Positions 1 to 9,126 of a stretch of 64,000 nt of DNA are shown here, in pieces; within the stretch, counting starts at the first letter, position 1; each line of letters starts with the position of its first letter. Both the position numbers and the translations under genes were made by a program. Source of the DNA: Roseococcus microcysteis (GTDB lineage Bacteria; Pseudomonadota; Alphaproteobacteria; Acetobacterales; Acetobacteraceae); the NCBI RefSeq assembly GCF_014764365.1, contig NZ_CP061718.1, positions 3,426,501 through 3,490,500 on the forward strand. Direction: 5' to 3'. Below the pieces are notes generated by a model. The model was not told the origin of the DNA. It worked only from the letters and a program-made list of their open reading frames with translations, and searched no databases.

Positions 1-1031
1 CCGCCTCCGGCCTCGATCAACGGGCCACGGCGGTGCTGCGCGAGCTCGTCGAGGTGTATGTCGCGACCGGTGAACCGGTCGGCAGCCGCACCCTCTCGCG
101 CCGCCTGCCGCTGAACCTCTCGCCCGCCTCCATCCGCAACGTCATGGCCGACCTGGAGGAGGCGGGGCTGCTCTACGCCCCCCACACTTCCGCCGGCCGC
201 CTGCCGACTGAGCGGGGCTTGCGCCTCTTCGTGGACGGGCTGCTGGAATTCGGTGATCTGAGCGAGCAGGAGCGCGAGGCCATCGCCGCCCGCTGCGCCG
301 CCCATGGCCGTTCCTTGCAGGAGACGCTGGCCGAGGCGGGGCAGATGCTGTCCGGCCTCGCGGGTGCGGCGGGCCTCGTGGTCGCGCCCAAGGGCGAGGC
401 GCCGCTGCGCCATATCGAATTCGTGCCCTTGGGCCCCGGCCGCGCCTTGGTGGTGCTGGTGCAGGGCGATGGGCGCGTCGAGAACCGCGTCATCGAGGTG
501 CCGCCCGGCCTGCCGCCCTCGGCGCTGATCGAGGCCGGCAACTATCTCAACGCGCAGCTCGCCGGCCGCACGCTGGAGGAGGCGCGGGAGAAGGTGGAGG
601 GCGAGATCACCGCCAACCGCACCGCCCTCGATGCCCTGACGCAGCAGGTGATCGCGGCCGGGCTCGCCACCTGGGCGGGCGGTGGCAATGCCGCGCTGAT
701 CCTGCGCGGGCAGGCGAAGCTGCTGGAGAATCTGGAAACCCTGGCCCGCGTGCAGGAAATCCAGGCGCTGTTCGAGCGGCTGGAGGCGCAGGAGACCACG
801 CTGCGCCTGCTGGAACTGGCCCAGCGCGGCGAGGGCGTGCAGATCTTCATCGGCGCGGAGAGCGGGCTGTTCAGCAGCGCCGGCCTGTCCGTGGTGGTGG
901 CGCCCTTCCGCAACGGGCAGGAGAAGATCGTGGGTGCCATCGGCGTCATCGGCCCCTCGCGCATCAATTACGGACGGGTGATTCCGGTGGTGGACTACAC
1001 GGCCCGCGTCATCGGCCGGCTCTTGGGTTGA
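1..1031 (+). CDS. hrcA: Heat-inducible transcription repressor HrcA (5' truncated)
   Basis: HrcA binds CIRCE operators and represses chaperone genes until heat stress. The frame is open to the left edge (first complete codon at base 3), so the start lies outside the window; the GTG at base 33 is internal, because the residues before it (ASGLDQRATA) still fit the family N-terminus. The winged-helix part is seen in EPVGSRTLSRRL, SIRNVMADLEEAGLL and HTSAGRLPTERGLR. The C-terminal end GPSRINYGRVIPVVDYTA is the family signature. grpE follows 31 bases downstream on the same strand, the usual hrcA-grpE pair. I saw no CIRCE element (TTAGCACTC-N9-GAGTGCTAA) in the intergenic regions I read, so its targets (classically groESL) should lie elsewhere. 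Confidence 0.95.
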   Translation, partial: ASGLDQRATAVLRELVEVYVATGEPVGSRTLSRRLPLNLSPASIRNVMADLEEAGLLYAPHTSAGRLPTERGLRLFVDGLLEFGDLSEQEREAIAARCAAHGRSLQETLAEAGQMLSGLAGAAGLVVAPKGEAPLRHIEFVPLGPGRALVVLVQGDGRVENRVIEVPPGLPPSALIEAGNYLNAQLAGRTLEEAREKVEGEITANRTALDALTQQVIAAGLATWAGGGNAALILRGQAKLLENLETLARVQEIQALFERLEAQETTLRLLELAQRGEGVQIFIGAESGLFSSAGLSVVVAPFRNGQEKIVGAIGVIGPSRINYGRVIPVVDYTARVIGRLLG

Positions 1032-1062
1032 TCGGCCGGGCCCTGCCCATTACGTCACGCGC

Positions 1063-1641
1063 ATGACCACCGAACACAACGCCAAGCCCGACGCCGCCCC
1101 CGAGCCCGAGACCGAAGCCGCCGCGCCCGAGGCGCCGCCCGCCCCCGAGCCCACGCCGGAGGAGCGCATCGCGGCCCTGGAAGCGGCGCTGGCCGAGATG
1201 AAGGACCGCTGGCTGCGCGCCGAGGCCGAGATCCAGAACGTCCGCAACCGCGCCCGCGACGATGTCGAGAAGGCGCGCAACTTCGCCGTGCAGAAATTCG
1301 CGGCCGATGTGGTGGAGGCGGCGGAGAACCTGCGCCGCGGCCTCGACGCCCTGCCCGCGGCCGCCGAGGACGAGCCCGAGATCATCACCAAGCTGCGCGG
1401 CGGCTTCGAGGGGGTGGAGCGCTTCCTGCTGCAGCGCATGGAAGCCAATGGTGTGGTGCGGAAACCCGCCCAGGGCGAGAAGTTCACCCCCGACCTGCAC
1501 CAGGCGATGAGCGAGGCCCCGGCGCCGGAAGGCGTGGAGCCCGGCACCATCCTCCAGGCCTGGTCCTCGGCCTGGACGCTGAATGGCCGCCTGCTGAAGC
1601 CCGCCATGGTGGTGGTGGCGGGCCAACCCGCTCAGCAATAG
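1063..1641 (+). CDS. grpE: Nucleotide exchange factor GrpE
   Basis: GrpE releases ADP from DnaK and resets the DnaK/DnaJ cycle. The 192-residue protein has a disordered Ala/Pro/Glu-rich N-terminus (residues 1-35), a long helix (about 36-85, RIAALEAALAEMKDRWLRAE) that forms the dimer stalk, and the C-terminal beta domain with the family signature around GVVRKPAQGEKFTPDLHQAM and the end GRLLKPAMVVVA. It lies 31 bases after hrcA and is probably cotranscribed. Its stop codon overlaps by 10 bases the end of the convergent lactonase-type gene. DnaK and DnaJ are encoded about 11 kb away in the same window, so the chaperone set is split over two loci. Confidence 0.96.
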   Translation: MTTEHNAKPDAAPEPETEAAAPEAPPAPEPTPEERIAALEAALAEMKDRWLRAEAEIQNVRNRARDDVEKARNFAVQKFAADVVEAAENLRRGLDALPAAAEDEPEIITKLRGGFEGVERFLLQRMEANGVVRKPAQGEKFTPDLHQAMSEAPAPEGVEPGTILQAWSSAWTLNGRLLKPAMVVVAGQPAQQ

Positions 1642-2549
1642 GGCAGGCGCAGCCCCTTCTCCCGCCAGGGCATGGAAACCAGCTTCCCGGTGGTGGAAAG
1701 CGTGATGTAGGCCACGTCCAGCCCCGGCCCGCCGAAGCAGATATTGGTGGGCATGGGCTCGGGCATCTTCACCACGTCCAGGATCTCGCCGGCCGGTGAG
1801 ACGGTGGTGATCTCGCCGGAGACGAGGGTGGCCACCACGATGTTGCCCTCGGCGGTGATGGCCAGGCTGTCCAGGCGCCGGAAGCCCGGGAACTGGCACA
1901 GCATGTTGCCGCCATGCGGGCTGGGCCAGGGGGATTTGCGCAGGCGCCCGGGTCCCAATATGTCGAAGGCCCAGAGACGGCCCGTCTCGGTCTCGGCCAC
2001 ATAGAGCGTCTCGCCCTCGGGGCTGATGCCGATGCCATTGGCCCCGCCCGGCACCGGATGCGCGGCCTCCACGATGCGTGAGCCATCCAGCGCCGCCCAG
2101 TAGACGCCGCCATGGTCGCGATCCCGCGCGCGGGACTTGCCGAGGTCGCTGAACCAGAACCCGCCCTTGCCGTCGAGTTGCAGGTCGTTCGGGCCCTTGA
2201 GCGACACGTCGCCGCAGCGGTCATACAGGGTGCGGACCGCGCCGGTCGCCATGTCCACCACCTCGATACGCCCCGTGGTGTAGTCGGCCGCCTGGCCGGT
2301 GGGGCGCAGCTGGCCCGGCGCGTCATGCCAGGTGAAGCCGCCATTGTTGCAGAGGATCAGCGTGCCATCCGGCCCCGCCGCCAGCCCGTTCGGCCCGCCG
2401 CCGGGGGTGGCGATGACGCTGGTGGTGCCGTCGGGCGCCACGCGCGTGACGGTGCCGCGCGCGATCTCGACCAGCGCGATGGAGCCATCCGGCAGGGCCA
2501 CGGGCCCCTCGGGGAAGCGCAACCCCTCGGCCAGCGTCGTCAGTTCCAT
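1632..2549 (-). CDS. SMP-30/gluconolactonase family protein
   Basis: A 305-residue six-bladed beta-propeller of the SMP-30/gluconolactonase/LRE family, which hydrolyses sugar lactones or related esters with a bound divalent metal. Family features: RFPEGPVALPDGSIALVEI near the N-terminus (metal-ligand Glu), GGGPNGLAAGPDGTLILCNN, KGPNDLQLDGKGGFWFSD and GANGIGISPEGETLYVAET. The start is set at 2549 because AGGGAGG sits six bases before that ATG; the ATG at 2555 touches the Shine-Dalgarno sequence. No signal peptide. It is divergent from the hydantoinase genes with only 71 bases between, so a shared promoter region and a role near that pathway are possible. The substrate cannot be read from sequence. 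Confidence 0.85.
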   Translation of the reverse strand: MELTTLAEGLRFPEGPVALPDGSIALVEIARGTVTRVAPDGTTSVIATPGGGPNGLAAGPDGTLILCNNGGFTWHDAPGQLRPTGQAADYTTGRIEVVDMATGAVRTLYDRCGDVSLKGPNDLQLDGKGGFWFSDLGKSRARDRDHGGVYWAALDGSRIVEAAHPVPGGANGIGISPEGETLYVAETETGRLWAFDILGPGRLRKSPWPSPHGGNMLCQFPGFRRLDSLAITAEGNIVVATLVSGEITTVSPAGEILDVVKMPEPMPTNICFGGPGLDVAYITLSTTGKLVSMPWREKGLRLPYC

Positions 2550-2620
2550 GGGCATCCTCCCTCTTTTTGTGGCTGGCAGGATGCGCCACGCTGGCGCCTG
2601 CGCCAAGTGAAGGACACCGC

Positions 2621-4255
2621 ATGGACCCCGTGACGCTCGCCGTGCTGAACGCCCGCTTCACCGCGATCGTGGAGGAGATGGGCGAGGCGCTGCTGCGCAC
2701 CGCCTACAGCCAGATCCTGAACTCCTCGCGGGATTTCTCCATCGCGGTGACGGATGGCGCCTGTCGGCTGGTGGCGCAGGCGGACCATATCCCGGTGCAT
2801 GTGGGCGCCATGCCCTTCGCGGCGCGGGCGGTGCTGGACCGCTTCGGCGCGGCGATGAAGCCGGGCGATGTCTATCTGCTGAACGACCCCTGGCATGGGG
2901 GGAGCCATCTGCCGGATTTGACCATCATCCTTCCCATTTTTGGCGAAGGTTCGCTGCGTTTCCTCGCCGTCGTCCGCGCCCATCACAGCGACATCGGCGG
3001 CGCCACCCATGGCGGCTACAACCCGGGCGCCACCGAGATCTGGCAGGAAGGCCTCCGCATCCCGCCCGTCCTGCTGGGCGAGGGCGGCGAGATGCGGCCC
3101 GACCTCGTGGACATGCTGGCGCTGAACACCCGCATCAACCGGGATTTCCGCGGCGACCTGGCCGCCATGCTGGGCGCGGCCAAGCTCGGCGCGCTGCGGC
3201 TTTCCGCGCTGCTGGACCAGCATGGCGCGACGGCGCTGATGGGCGCGGTGGACGCCATCCTGGACCTGGCGCACGCCCATGCCGCGCGCATCGTGGAAGC
3301 CTGGCCGGACGGGAGCTGGACGGGCGAGGCCTTCCTCGACGATGACGGCCATGGCGCCGAGAACATCGCCATCCGCGCCACCTGCACCAAGCGGGGCGGC
3401 ACGCTGACCGTGGACCTCAGCGCCAGCGACGACCAGGTGCGGGGCTTCGTGAACTCGTCCTATCCCAACATGGTCAGCGCCTGCTGCATGGCCTTCGCCT
3501 ATCTGCTCGACCCCGAGGTGGCGAAGAACGAAGGCGCCTTCCGCGCGCTGCGGGTGGTGGCGCGCGAGGGCAGCGTGGTCTGGGCGCGGGAGGGGGCGGC
3601 GGTGACGCTCTGCACCAGCCACTGCTCCAACGAGATCGTGGAAGCCATCATGCGCGCCATGCAGTCATGCTGCCCCGAGCGCGTGATGGGCGGCTGGGGA
3701 AGGCGCTTCCGCATCGCCATCACGGGCGAGGATGCGCGACGGCCCGGACGGCGCTTCGTCTGGCATCTGTTCCACGCGCGGCCGGGCGGGGGCGGGCATG
3801 CGCGGGGCGATGGCTGGTCCACCGCCGGCGAATGGCACAGCGCGGGCGGGCTGAAATTCGGCAGCGTGGAAATGGCCGAGGCGCGCTTTCCCCTGCATTT
3901 CCGCCGCCATGAATTCCTGCCCGGCTCGGCCGGGCAGGGGCAGCATCGCGGGGGAATGGGCGCCATCCTGGAGCTGGCGGTGGAAAGCGCCGGCCCCGCG
4001 CGCGCCAACACCGCGGGCGATGGCGCGCGCCATGGCAGCGCCGGGATCCATGGCGGGCAGGACAGCGCGCCGCACCGCTACGCCCTGCGTCACGCGGATG
4101 GAAGCGAGCGCGTGCTCCGCACCAAGGAGGTCGGCATCGTCATCGCGCCGGGCGAGGTGATCGAGGTGCGCTCGGCCGGGGGCGGCGGCTGGGGTGATCC
4201 GGCGCGGCGCGACCCTGCCGCCATCGAAGCCGACCGCGCGGAAGGGCTGCTGTGA
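2621..4255 (+). CDS. hyuB: Hydantoinase B/oxoprolinase family protein (HyuB)
   Basis: The beta subunit type of ATP-dependent hydantoinase/oxoprolinase enzymes (also acetone-carboxylase-like), which open cyclic amides together with HyuA. The 544-residue protein shows the family blocks EEMGEALLRTAYSQILNSSRD, HIPVHVGAMPFA, GDVYLLNDPWHGGSHLPDLT, VVRAHHSDIGGATHGG and RHEFLPGSAGQGQHRGGMG. The start at 2621 follows AAGGA at a normal distance; the longer frame upstream is unlikely to be coding. The stop TGA at 4253-4255 shares a base with the ATG of hyuA, so the two are translationally coupled. Substrate (5-oxoproline, N-methylhydantoin or other) is not decided by sequence. Confidence 0.92.
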   Translation: MDPVTLAVLNARFTAIVEEMGEALLRTAYSQILNSSRDFSIAVTDGACRLVAQADHIPVHVGAMPFAARAVLDRFGAAMKPGDVYLLNDPWHGGSHLPDLTIILPIFGEGSLRFLAVVRAHHSDIGGATHGGYNPGATEIWQEGLRIPPVLLGEGGEMRPDLVDMLALNTRINRDFRGDLAAMLGAAKLGALRLSALLDQHGATALMGAVDAILDLAHAHAARIVEAWPDGSWTGEAFLDDDGHGAENIAIRATCTKRGGTLTVDLSASDDQVRGFVNSSYPNMVSACCMAFAYLLDPEVAKNEGAFRALRVVAREGSVVWAREGAAVTLCTSHCSNEIVEAIMRAMQSCCPERVMGGWGRRFRIAITGEDARRPGRRFVWHLFHARPGGGGHARGDGWSTAGEWHSAGGLKFGSVEMAEARFPLHFRRHEFLPGSAGQGQHRGGMGAILELAVESAGPARANTAGDGARHGSAGIHGGQDSAPHRYALRHADGSERVLRTKEVGIVIAPGEVIEVRSAGGGGWGDPARRDPAAIEADRAEGLL

Positions 4256-6285
4256 TGCGCTATGTCATCGGCGTGGATGTGGGCGGCACCTTCACCGATG
4301 TGGTGGGGGTGGACGAGGAGGGGCGCGAATACCTCGCCAAGGCCGCCTCCACCCCCCATGACCAGAGCGAGGGCGTGGTCCAGGGGCTGCGGAACCTCGC
4401 TTCCATGCTGGGGCTGACGCTGGGCGAATTGCTGGAGACGACCACGCGCATCGTCCATGGCACCACCGTCGCCACCAACGCCCTGCTGGAGCGGCGCGGG
4501 GCGCGGACCGCCATGCTCACCACCGAGGGCCATCGCGACGTGGTGGCGATGCGCGAGGGGCTGAAGCCCGCACGCTATGATTTGCGCCTGCCCGCTCCCG
4601 ACCCGCTGATTCCGCGCCGCCTGCGCCTGGGCGTGCGGGAGCGGCTGCGGCCCGATGGCGCGGTGGACATTCCGCTGGATGCGGCAAGCCTGGACGCCGC
4701 CATCGCGACCCTGCGCGCCGAGGGCGTGGAGGCGGTGGCGATCTGCTTCCTCCATTCCTGGGCCGCGCCCGCGCATGAGCATGCGGCGGCCGAGGCGGTG
4801 CGGGCGGCGCTGCCGGGCGTCTTCGTCACCTGCTCGGCCGATGTGCTGCCGCAGATCAAGGAATACGAACGCTTCTCGACGGCCGCGGTGAATGCCTATG
4901 TGGGGCCTGTGGTGTCGCGATACCTCATGCGGCTGGAGGCGCGGCTGCACGAGGCGGGGTGCGCGGCGCCGGTCTTCGTCATCCTCTCCCATGGCGGCGT
5001 GGCGCCGATCGCGGAGGCGGCGCGGCTGGCCGCCGGCACCGCGCTGTCCGGCCCGGCGGGGGGTGTCGCGGCGGCGGTGGCGCTGGCGCGGAGGGGGATG
5101 GGCGCCAACCTCGTGACTTTCGACATGGGTGGCACCTCGACCGACATCGCGCTGGTGACCGACGGCGCCGCCGCCATCGGCCGGGGGCGCGAGGTGGGGG
5201 GTGAGCGCATCGCGCTGGACAGCCTCGACATCATCACGCTCGGCGCGGGGGGCGGGTCCATCGCGCATCTGGGCGCGGGGGGCACCTTGCAGGTGGGGCC
5301 GCAATCGGCCGGGGCGCGGCCTGGCCCGGCCTGCTATGGCCGCGGCGGCACCCTGCCCACCGTGACGGATGCCAATTTGCTGCTGGGCTATCTGGACCCC
5401 GGAAGCTTCCTGGGCGGCGCGCAGCGCCTGGACGTGGCGGAGGCGGAGCGCGCCATGGCGCCCCTGGCCGGGGCATTGGGCTTGGACGCGGCCCAGGCCG
5501 CGCTGGGCGTGCATCGCCTGGTCAATGCCCGCATGGCCGATGGTGTGCGGGTGGCGACGGTGCGGCGCGGCGTGGACCCGCGCGGCGCCACGCTGCTGGC
5601 CTTCGGCGGCGCGGCCGGGCTGCATGCCAGCGCGGTGGCGCGGGACCTCGGCATGGCGCGGGTCGCGGTGCCGCTGTTCGCGGCCGGGCTTTCGGCCTGG
5701 GGCATGTTGCAGACGGAGCTGCGCCACGAAATCGCGCGCAGCGTGGTCGGCGCCGGCGCCATGCCGGAGGATGAGGCGCTGCCCGGTCTGTTCGGCGGGC
5801 TGGCGGAGGAGGCGCGCGCCCAGCTCGCGCAATGGTATGGCGGCGAGATCGCCCTCAGCCGCGCCGCCGACATGCGCTATGGCGAGCAGGTCTTCGAGAT
5901 CACGGTGCCGCTGGATGGCGTTGTGCCCACCCGCGCGGCGCTGCGCGAGGCCTTCCACGCCCGCCACCGCGCCCTCTTCACCTATGATCTGCCGGAGGAG
6001 GAGGTGGTGCTGGTCACCGCCCGCGCCGCCGCGCGCGGGGTGCTGCCGGCCCTGCCGCGCCTTCCCGCCGGCGCCCCCCGCCCCGCGACACCCGAGGCGG
6101 AGCGGCGCTGCCTGCTGGAAGGGGGCTGGGCCATGCTGCCCGTCTGGCGCTTCGAGGCGCTGGCGGCGGGGCAGCGCGTGGCCGGCCCGGCCATCGTGGA
6201 AAGCCCCACCACCACCGTGCTGCTGCAACCGGGCGATGCGGCGGTGATGGAGCCAGGCGGCTGGCTCGCCGTCAGCCTGGGGTGA
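4255..6285 (+). CDS. hyuA: Hydantoinase/oxoprolinase family protein (HyuA)
   Basis: The ATP-dependent alpha subunit type of hydantoinase/oxoprolinase, partner of HyuB. The 676-residue protein has the actin/ASKHA-like nucleotide-binding blocks: VIGVDVGGTFTDVVGVDEEG at the start, HGTTVATNALLERRGARTAM, LSGPAGGVAAAV, VTFDMGGTSTDIALV and LGAGGGSIAH. Start is ATG 4255, overlapping the hyuB stop by one base (TGATG). The 3' end overlaps the convergent mobA by 14 bases. No own transporter gene adjoins, but other hydantoin- or carbamoyl-related enzymes (D-carbamoylase at 35.6 kb, ureidoglycine aminohydrolase at 54 kb) are in the window. Confidence 0.93.
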   Translation: MRYVIGVDVGGTFTDVVGVDEEGREYLAKAASTPHDQSEGVVQGLRNLASMLGLTLGELLETTTRIVHGTTVATNALLERRGARTAMLTTEGHRDVVAMREGLKPARYDLRLPAPDPLIPRRLRLGVRERLRPDGAVDIPLDAASLDAAIATLRAEGVEAVAICFLHSWAAPAHEHAAAEAVRAALPGVFVTCSADVLPQIKEYERFSTAAVNAYVGPVVSRYLMRLEARLHEAGCAAPVFVILSHGGVAPIAEAARLAAGTALSGPAGGVAAAVALARRGMGANLVTFDMGGTSTDIALVTDGAAAIGRGREVGGERIALDSLDIITLGAGGGSIAHLGAGGTLQVGPQSAGARPGPACYGRGGTLPTVTDANLLLGYLDPGSFLGGAQRLDVAEAERAMAPLAGALGLDAAQAALGVHRLVNARMADGVRVATVRRGVDPRGATLLAFGGAAGLHASAVARDLGMARVAVPLFAAGLSAWGMLQTELRHEIARSVVGAGAMPEDEALPGLFGGLAEEARAQLAQWYGGEIALSRAADMRYGEQVFEITVPLDGVVPTRAALREAFHARHRALFTYDLPEEEVVLVTARAAARGVLPALPRLPAGAPRPATPEAERRCLLEGGWAMLPVWRFEALAAGQRVAGPAIVESPTTTVLLQPGDAAVMEPGGWLAVSLG

Positions 6286-6844
6286 GCTGCGCCCGCGCCA
6301 GGTCCTCGGGCGTGTTGATGTTGAGGAAGGGCTCGCCCGGCCACTCCACCAGGGCCACGCCCTGGCTCGCGGCGAAGCGGCCCACGGCGCGTTCACCCTC
6401 CGCCAACGCTTGGCGCAGCGCGGGGGCCAGGCTGCGCGGCCAGAGCGCGATCACCGGATGCCCCCGCCCTCCGGAGCCTGCCTGCGCCACCGCCGCCGCC
6501 CCGCGCCCCGCATGCAGCCGCGCCACGAGGTCGGGCGGCAGGAAAGGCGCGTCGCCGGGCACGGTCAGCACGAAGGGCAAAGGCGAGGCCTCGAGCGCGG
6601 CCAGCACCCCGCCCAGCGGGCCCAGGCCCCGCGTGGCATCGGGCCAGACGGGCAGGCCGTAGGCGGCGAAGCGCGCCGCATCGCCATTGGCGCTGAGGGC
6701 CAGCGCGGCGCATTGGGGCGCGAGGCGCGCCAGGATGTGCGCCAGCAAAGGCCGCCCGTGCAGCATCCGCAGGGTCTTGTCGCCGCCCCCCATCCGCCGC
6801 GCTTCGCCGCCCGCCAGCACGCAGCCTAGGGTATCGGCGCGCAA
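6272..6844 (-). CDS. mobA: Molybdenum cofactor guanylyltransferase MobA
   Basis: MobA joins GMP to molybdopterin to make the bis-MGD or MGD cofactor. The 190-residue protein opens with the nucleotidyltransferase loop LAGGEARRMGGGDK, followed by GLGPLGGVLAAL, the metal-binding VPGDAPFLPPDLV and the C-terminal NINTPEDLARA. The start appears to be TTG at 6844: the next ATG falls inside the glycine-rich loop and the GTG at V9 would remove the first strand. That TTG lies three bases after the stop of the membrane protein gene, so the two may be translationally coupled. No molybdoenzyme gene is adjacent. Confidence 0.93.
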   Translation of the reverse strand: MRADTLGCVLAGGEARRMGGGDKTLRMLHGRPLLAHILARLAPQCAALALSANGDAARFAAYGLPVWPDATRGLGPLGGVLAALEASPLPFVLTVPGDAPFLPPDLVARLHAGRGAAAVAQAGSGGRGHPVIALWPRSLAPALRQALAEGERAVGRFAASQGVALVEWPGEPFLNINTPEDLARAQLTPG

Positions 6845-6847
6845 GGC

Positions 6848-7345
6848 TCAGGCCTGGCGGCGCAGCGGCGGCGGGCGGGCGGCGCGGCGCGCGGGCGGCG
6901 GCGCCTTCATCCGGCGCAGGGCCAGGGGCCGCAGCAGGAAGCCCGTGCCGAAGCCGAAGGCCGCGTTGATCAGCCCCGCGCGCAGCAGCGTCTGGGTGTT
7001 GCCGCCGGCATACATCGGCACCCCGCGCAGCTGCGCCACCAGCGTCACCGCCACCAGCGTGCAGCCCACGGCGCCGATCAAGGTCGCGGTGAACAGGTCG
7101 GGCAGGGGGGTCCAGCGGATCACCGCCGCGATGAAAATGCCCCAGACGCCGCCCCAGAACATGGCGCTGAAGAATTGCGGGATGTGCAGGCCCGCCACGG
7201 GCGGATTCGCCATGGCCCGCCCCATGTCCCAGCCCGGCCCCTGCACCCGGCCGATGATGGCGGTCAGCGCCTCGACATTGTTTCCGTAATTGTAGAGCAG
7301 GTGGATGGTGCCCTGGTGGAACGCCAGGACGGAGAGGGCCCCCAT
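6848..7345 (-). CDS. Small polytopic membrane protein, unknown function
   Basis: I do not recognise a family. The 165-residue protein has about four hydrophobic segments: the N-terminal MGALSVLAF stretch, FFSAMFWGGVWGIFIAAVI, FTATLIGAVGCTLVAVTLVA and LLRAGLINAAFGFGTGFLL, then a short basic, proline-rich cytosolic tail (about residues 143-165). Start is placed at ATG 7345 because a perfect GGAGGT lies six bases before it; a GTG ten codons upstream (7375) would sit without such a site. It is transcribed away from the ThDP enzyme gene and runs into mobA with a three-base gap. Function unknown. Confidence 0.7.
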   Translation of the reverse strand: MGALSVLAFHQGTIHLLYNYGNNVEALTAIIGRVQGPGWDMGRAMANPPVAGLHIPQFFSAMFWGGVWGIFIAAVIRWTPLPDLFTATLIGAVGCTLVAVTLVAQLRGVPMYAGGNTQTLLRAGLINAAFGFGTGFLLRPLALRRMKAPPPARRAARPPPLRRQA

Positions 7346-7452
7346 GAGGAAACCTCCGATCAATACCTTCAACACACGCTGCCCCCCAGGCTTGCCCGGG
7401 CGGCATCTTCGGCCCAGGCTGCGCCCCAGTCCAGTTCAGAGGGGAATACGCG

Positions 7453-8994
7453 GTGAACGGTGCGGAAAGTCTGGTCCACAGCCTGTTGAAGAGTGGTGTC
7501 GAGGTGTGTTTCTCCAACCCCGGCACGAGCGAGATGCATTTCGTCGCCGCGCTGGACCGTATTCCCGGCATGCGCTGCGTGCTCGGCCTGCAGGAGAACA
7601 TCGTCACCGGCGCCGCCGATGGGTATTGGCGCATGGCCGGCAAGCCCGCGGTCACGCTGCTGCATTGCGGGCCGGGCCTCGCCAATGGCCTGGCCAACCT
7701 GCACAACGCGCGCCGCGCCCGGTCGGGGATCGTGAACTGCGTGGGCGACCAGGCCACCTATCACCGCCCCTATGACGCGCCGCTGACGGCCGACACCGAA
7801 GGCTTCGCGCGCGGCGTCTCGCAATGGGTGCGGACCACGCACAAGGCCGCCGATGTGGGCGCGGACGCGGCCGCCGCGGTACAGGCCGCCCGCACCTCGC
7901 CCGGGCAGATCGCCACCCTGATCCTGCCCTCGGACACCTGCTGGGATGAGGGCGGCACCGTCGCCGCCGCCCTGCCGGTGCCCGCCGTGCCCCAGGCCGA
8001 CCCGCACGCCATCCGCGCCGCCGCCCGCGTGCTGCGCGAAAAGAAAAACGTGCTGCTGCTGCTGGGCGGCTCCATGGCGCTGACCCAGGCGGCGCAGGAG
8101 GCCGCGCAGCGCATCGTGGCGCACACGGGCTGCGACATCCTGGCCGAGACCTCCAACGCCCGTTTCCAGCGCGGCCAGGGCCGCATGGCGCTGGAGCGCG
8201 TGCCCTATCCGGTGGACCTTGCCATCCAGCGCCTGTCCAAGGTGGAGCACCTGGTGCTGCTGGGCTCCAAGGCGCCGGTGGGCTTCTTCGCCTATCCCGG
8301 CAAGCCGTCGAAGCACTACCCGGAGAATGCCAGCATCACCGTGGCCTGCCGGCAGGAGCAGGACGCCCTGGCCGCGCTGACGGCGCTGGCGGAGGAGCTC
8401 GGCGCGCCCAAGGTCGCCATCGCCTCCAATGGCGAGAAGCCCGAGGTGGCGCGCGGCGCGCCCTCGCCCGAGGGCCTGGCCCGCACCGTCGCGGCGCTGA
8501 TGCCCGAGGACGCGATCATCGCCGATGAATCCGTCAGCTATGGCCGCGGCTTCTTCCCCGCGACCCATGCGGCCGCCCCGCATGACTGGCTGCAGATCAC
8601 GGGTGGCGCCATCGGCTGCGGCATGCCGCTGGCCACGGGTGCCGCCATCGGTGGCGGCGGGCGGCGGGTGATCAACCTGCAGGCGGACGGCAGCGCCATG
8701 TACACGGTGCAGGCGCTCTGGACCCAGGCGCGCGAGAAGCTGCCCGTGACCACCATCCTGCTGTCCAACCGCAAGTATCAGATCCTGCTGGGCGAGTATC
8801 AGAATGTCGGCGCCAACCCCGGCCGCGTGGCGATGGACATGATGGACCTGGGCAACCCGGACATCGCCTGGGCCAAGCTCGCGCAGTCCATGGGCGTGGA
8901 GGCCGCGACCGCCACCACGCTCGACCAGGTGGCGGACCTGATGAGCCAGAGCTTCGCCCGCCCTGGCCCCTTCCTGATCGAACTCATGATCTGA
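7453..8994 (+). CDS. Thiamine-diphosphate-dependent enzyme, acetolactate synthase large-subunit-like
   Basis: A 513-residue ThDP enzyme with the three-domain order PYR (about 1-165, catalytic Glu in CVLGLQENIVTGAADGY), central domain (about 190-320) and PP domain (about 345-513). The ThDP/Mg motif is INLQADGSAMY...NRKY at about residues 405-440, with ADG in place of the usual GDG. Start is GTG 7453, eight bases after AGAGGGG. It resembles IlvB-like or benzoylformate-decarboxylase-like proteins. There is no small regulatory subunit (ilvN) and no other branched-chain biosynthesis gene nearby, so a catabolic decarboxylase or lyase role is as likely as acetolactate synthesis. No FAD-specific feature can be judged by eye. 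Confidence 0.85.
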   Translation: MNGAESLVHSLLKSGVEVCFSNPGTSEMHFVAALDRIPGMRCVLGLQENIVTGAADGYWRMAGKPAVTLLHCGPGLANGLANLHNARRARSGIVNCVGDQATYHRPYDAPLTADTEGFARGVSQWVRTTHKAADVGADAAAAVQAARTSPGQIATLILPSDTCWDEGGTVAAALPVPAVPQADPHAIRAAARVLREKKNVLLLLGGSMALTQAAQEAAQRIVAHTGCDILAETSNARFQRGQGRMALERVPYPVDLAIQRLSKVEHLVLLGSKAPVGFFAYPGKPSKHYPENASITVACRQEQDALAALTALAEELGAPKVAIASNGEKPEVARGAPSPEGLARTVAALMPEDAIIADESVSYGRGFFPATHAAAPHDWLQITGGAIGCGMPLATGAAIGGGGRRVINLQADGSAMYTVQALWTQAREKLPVTTILLSNRKYQILLGEYQNVGANPGRVAMDMMDLGNPDIAWAKLAQSMGVEAATATTLDQVADLMSQSFARPGPFLIELMI

Positions 8995-9006
8995 CCTGAC
9001 GGAAAC

Positions 9007-9050
9007 GGGAGGCACGACTGCATTTCCTGTGGTTGCGCTTCGTGCCCCCC
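9007..9050 (+). terminator. Candidate hairpin after the ThDP enzyme gene
   Basis: GGGAGGCACGA (9007-9017) can pair with TCGTGCCCCCC (9040-9050), ten of eleven positions, around a 22-base loop, starting 13 bases after the stop codon at 8994. It is not followed by a T run, so if it ends transcription it would do so weakly or with Rho. The rest of the 132-base gap to folE shows nothing else I can support. Confidence 0.3.
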
Positions 9051-9126
9051 GCCCCAAATGCGGCTTCGACATTGATGGCGGGCGTGGATGATCCGGGCCC
9101 GCCGGAACCGAGGAATTTCCGCGCGC

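Noticed and set aside
6230-6300. A possible frameshift at the hyuA/mobA overlap.
   Set aside because: Both frames end and start cleanly; it is a 14-base convergent overlap of two intact genes.
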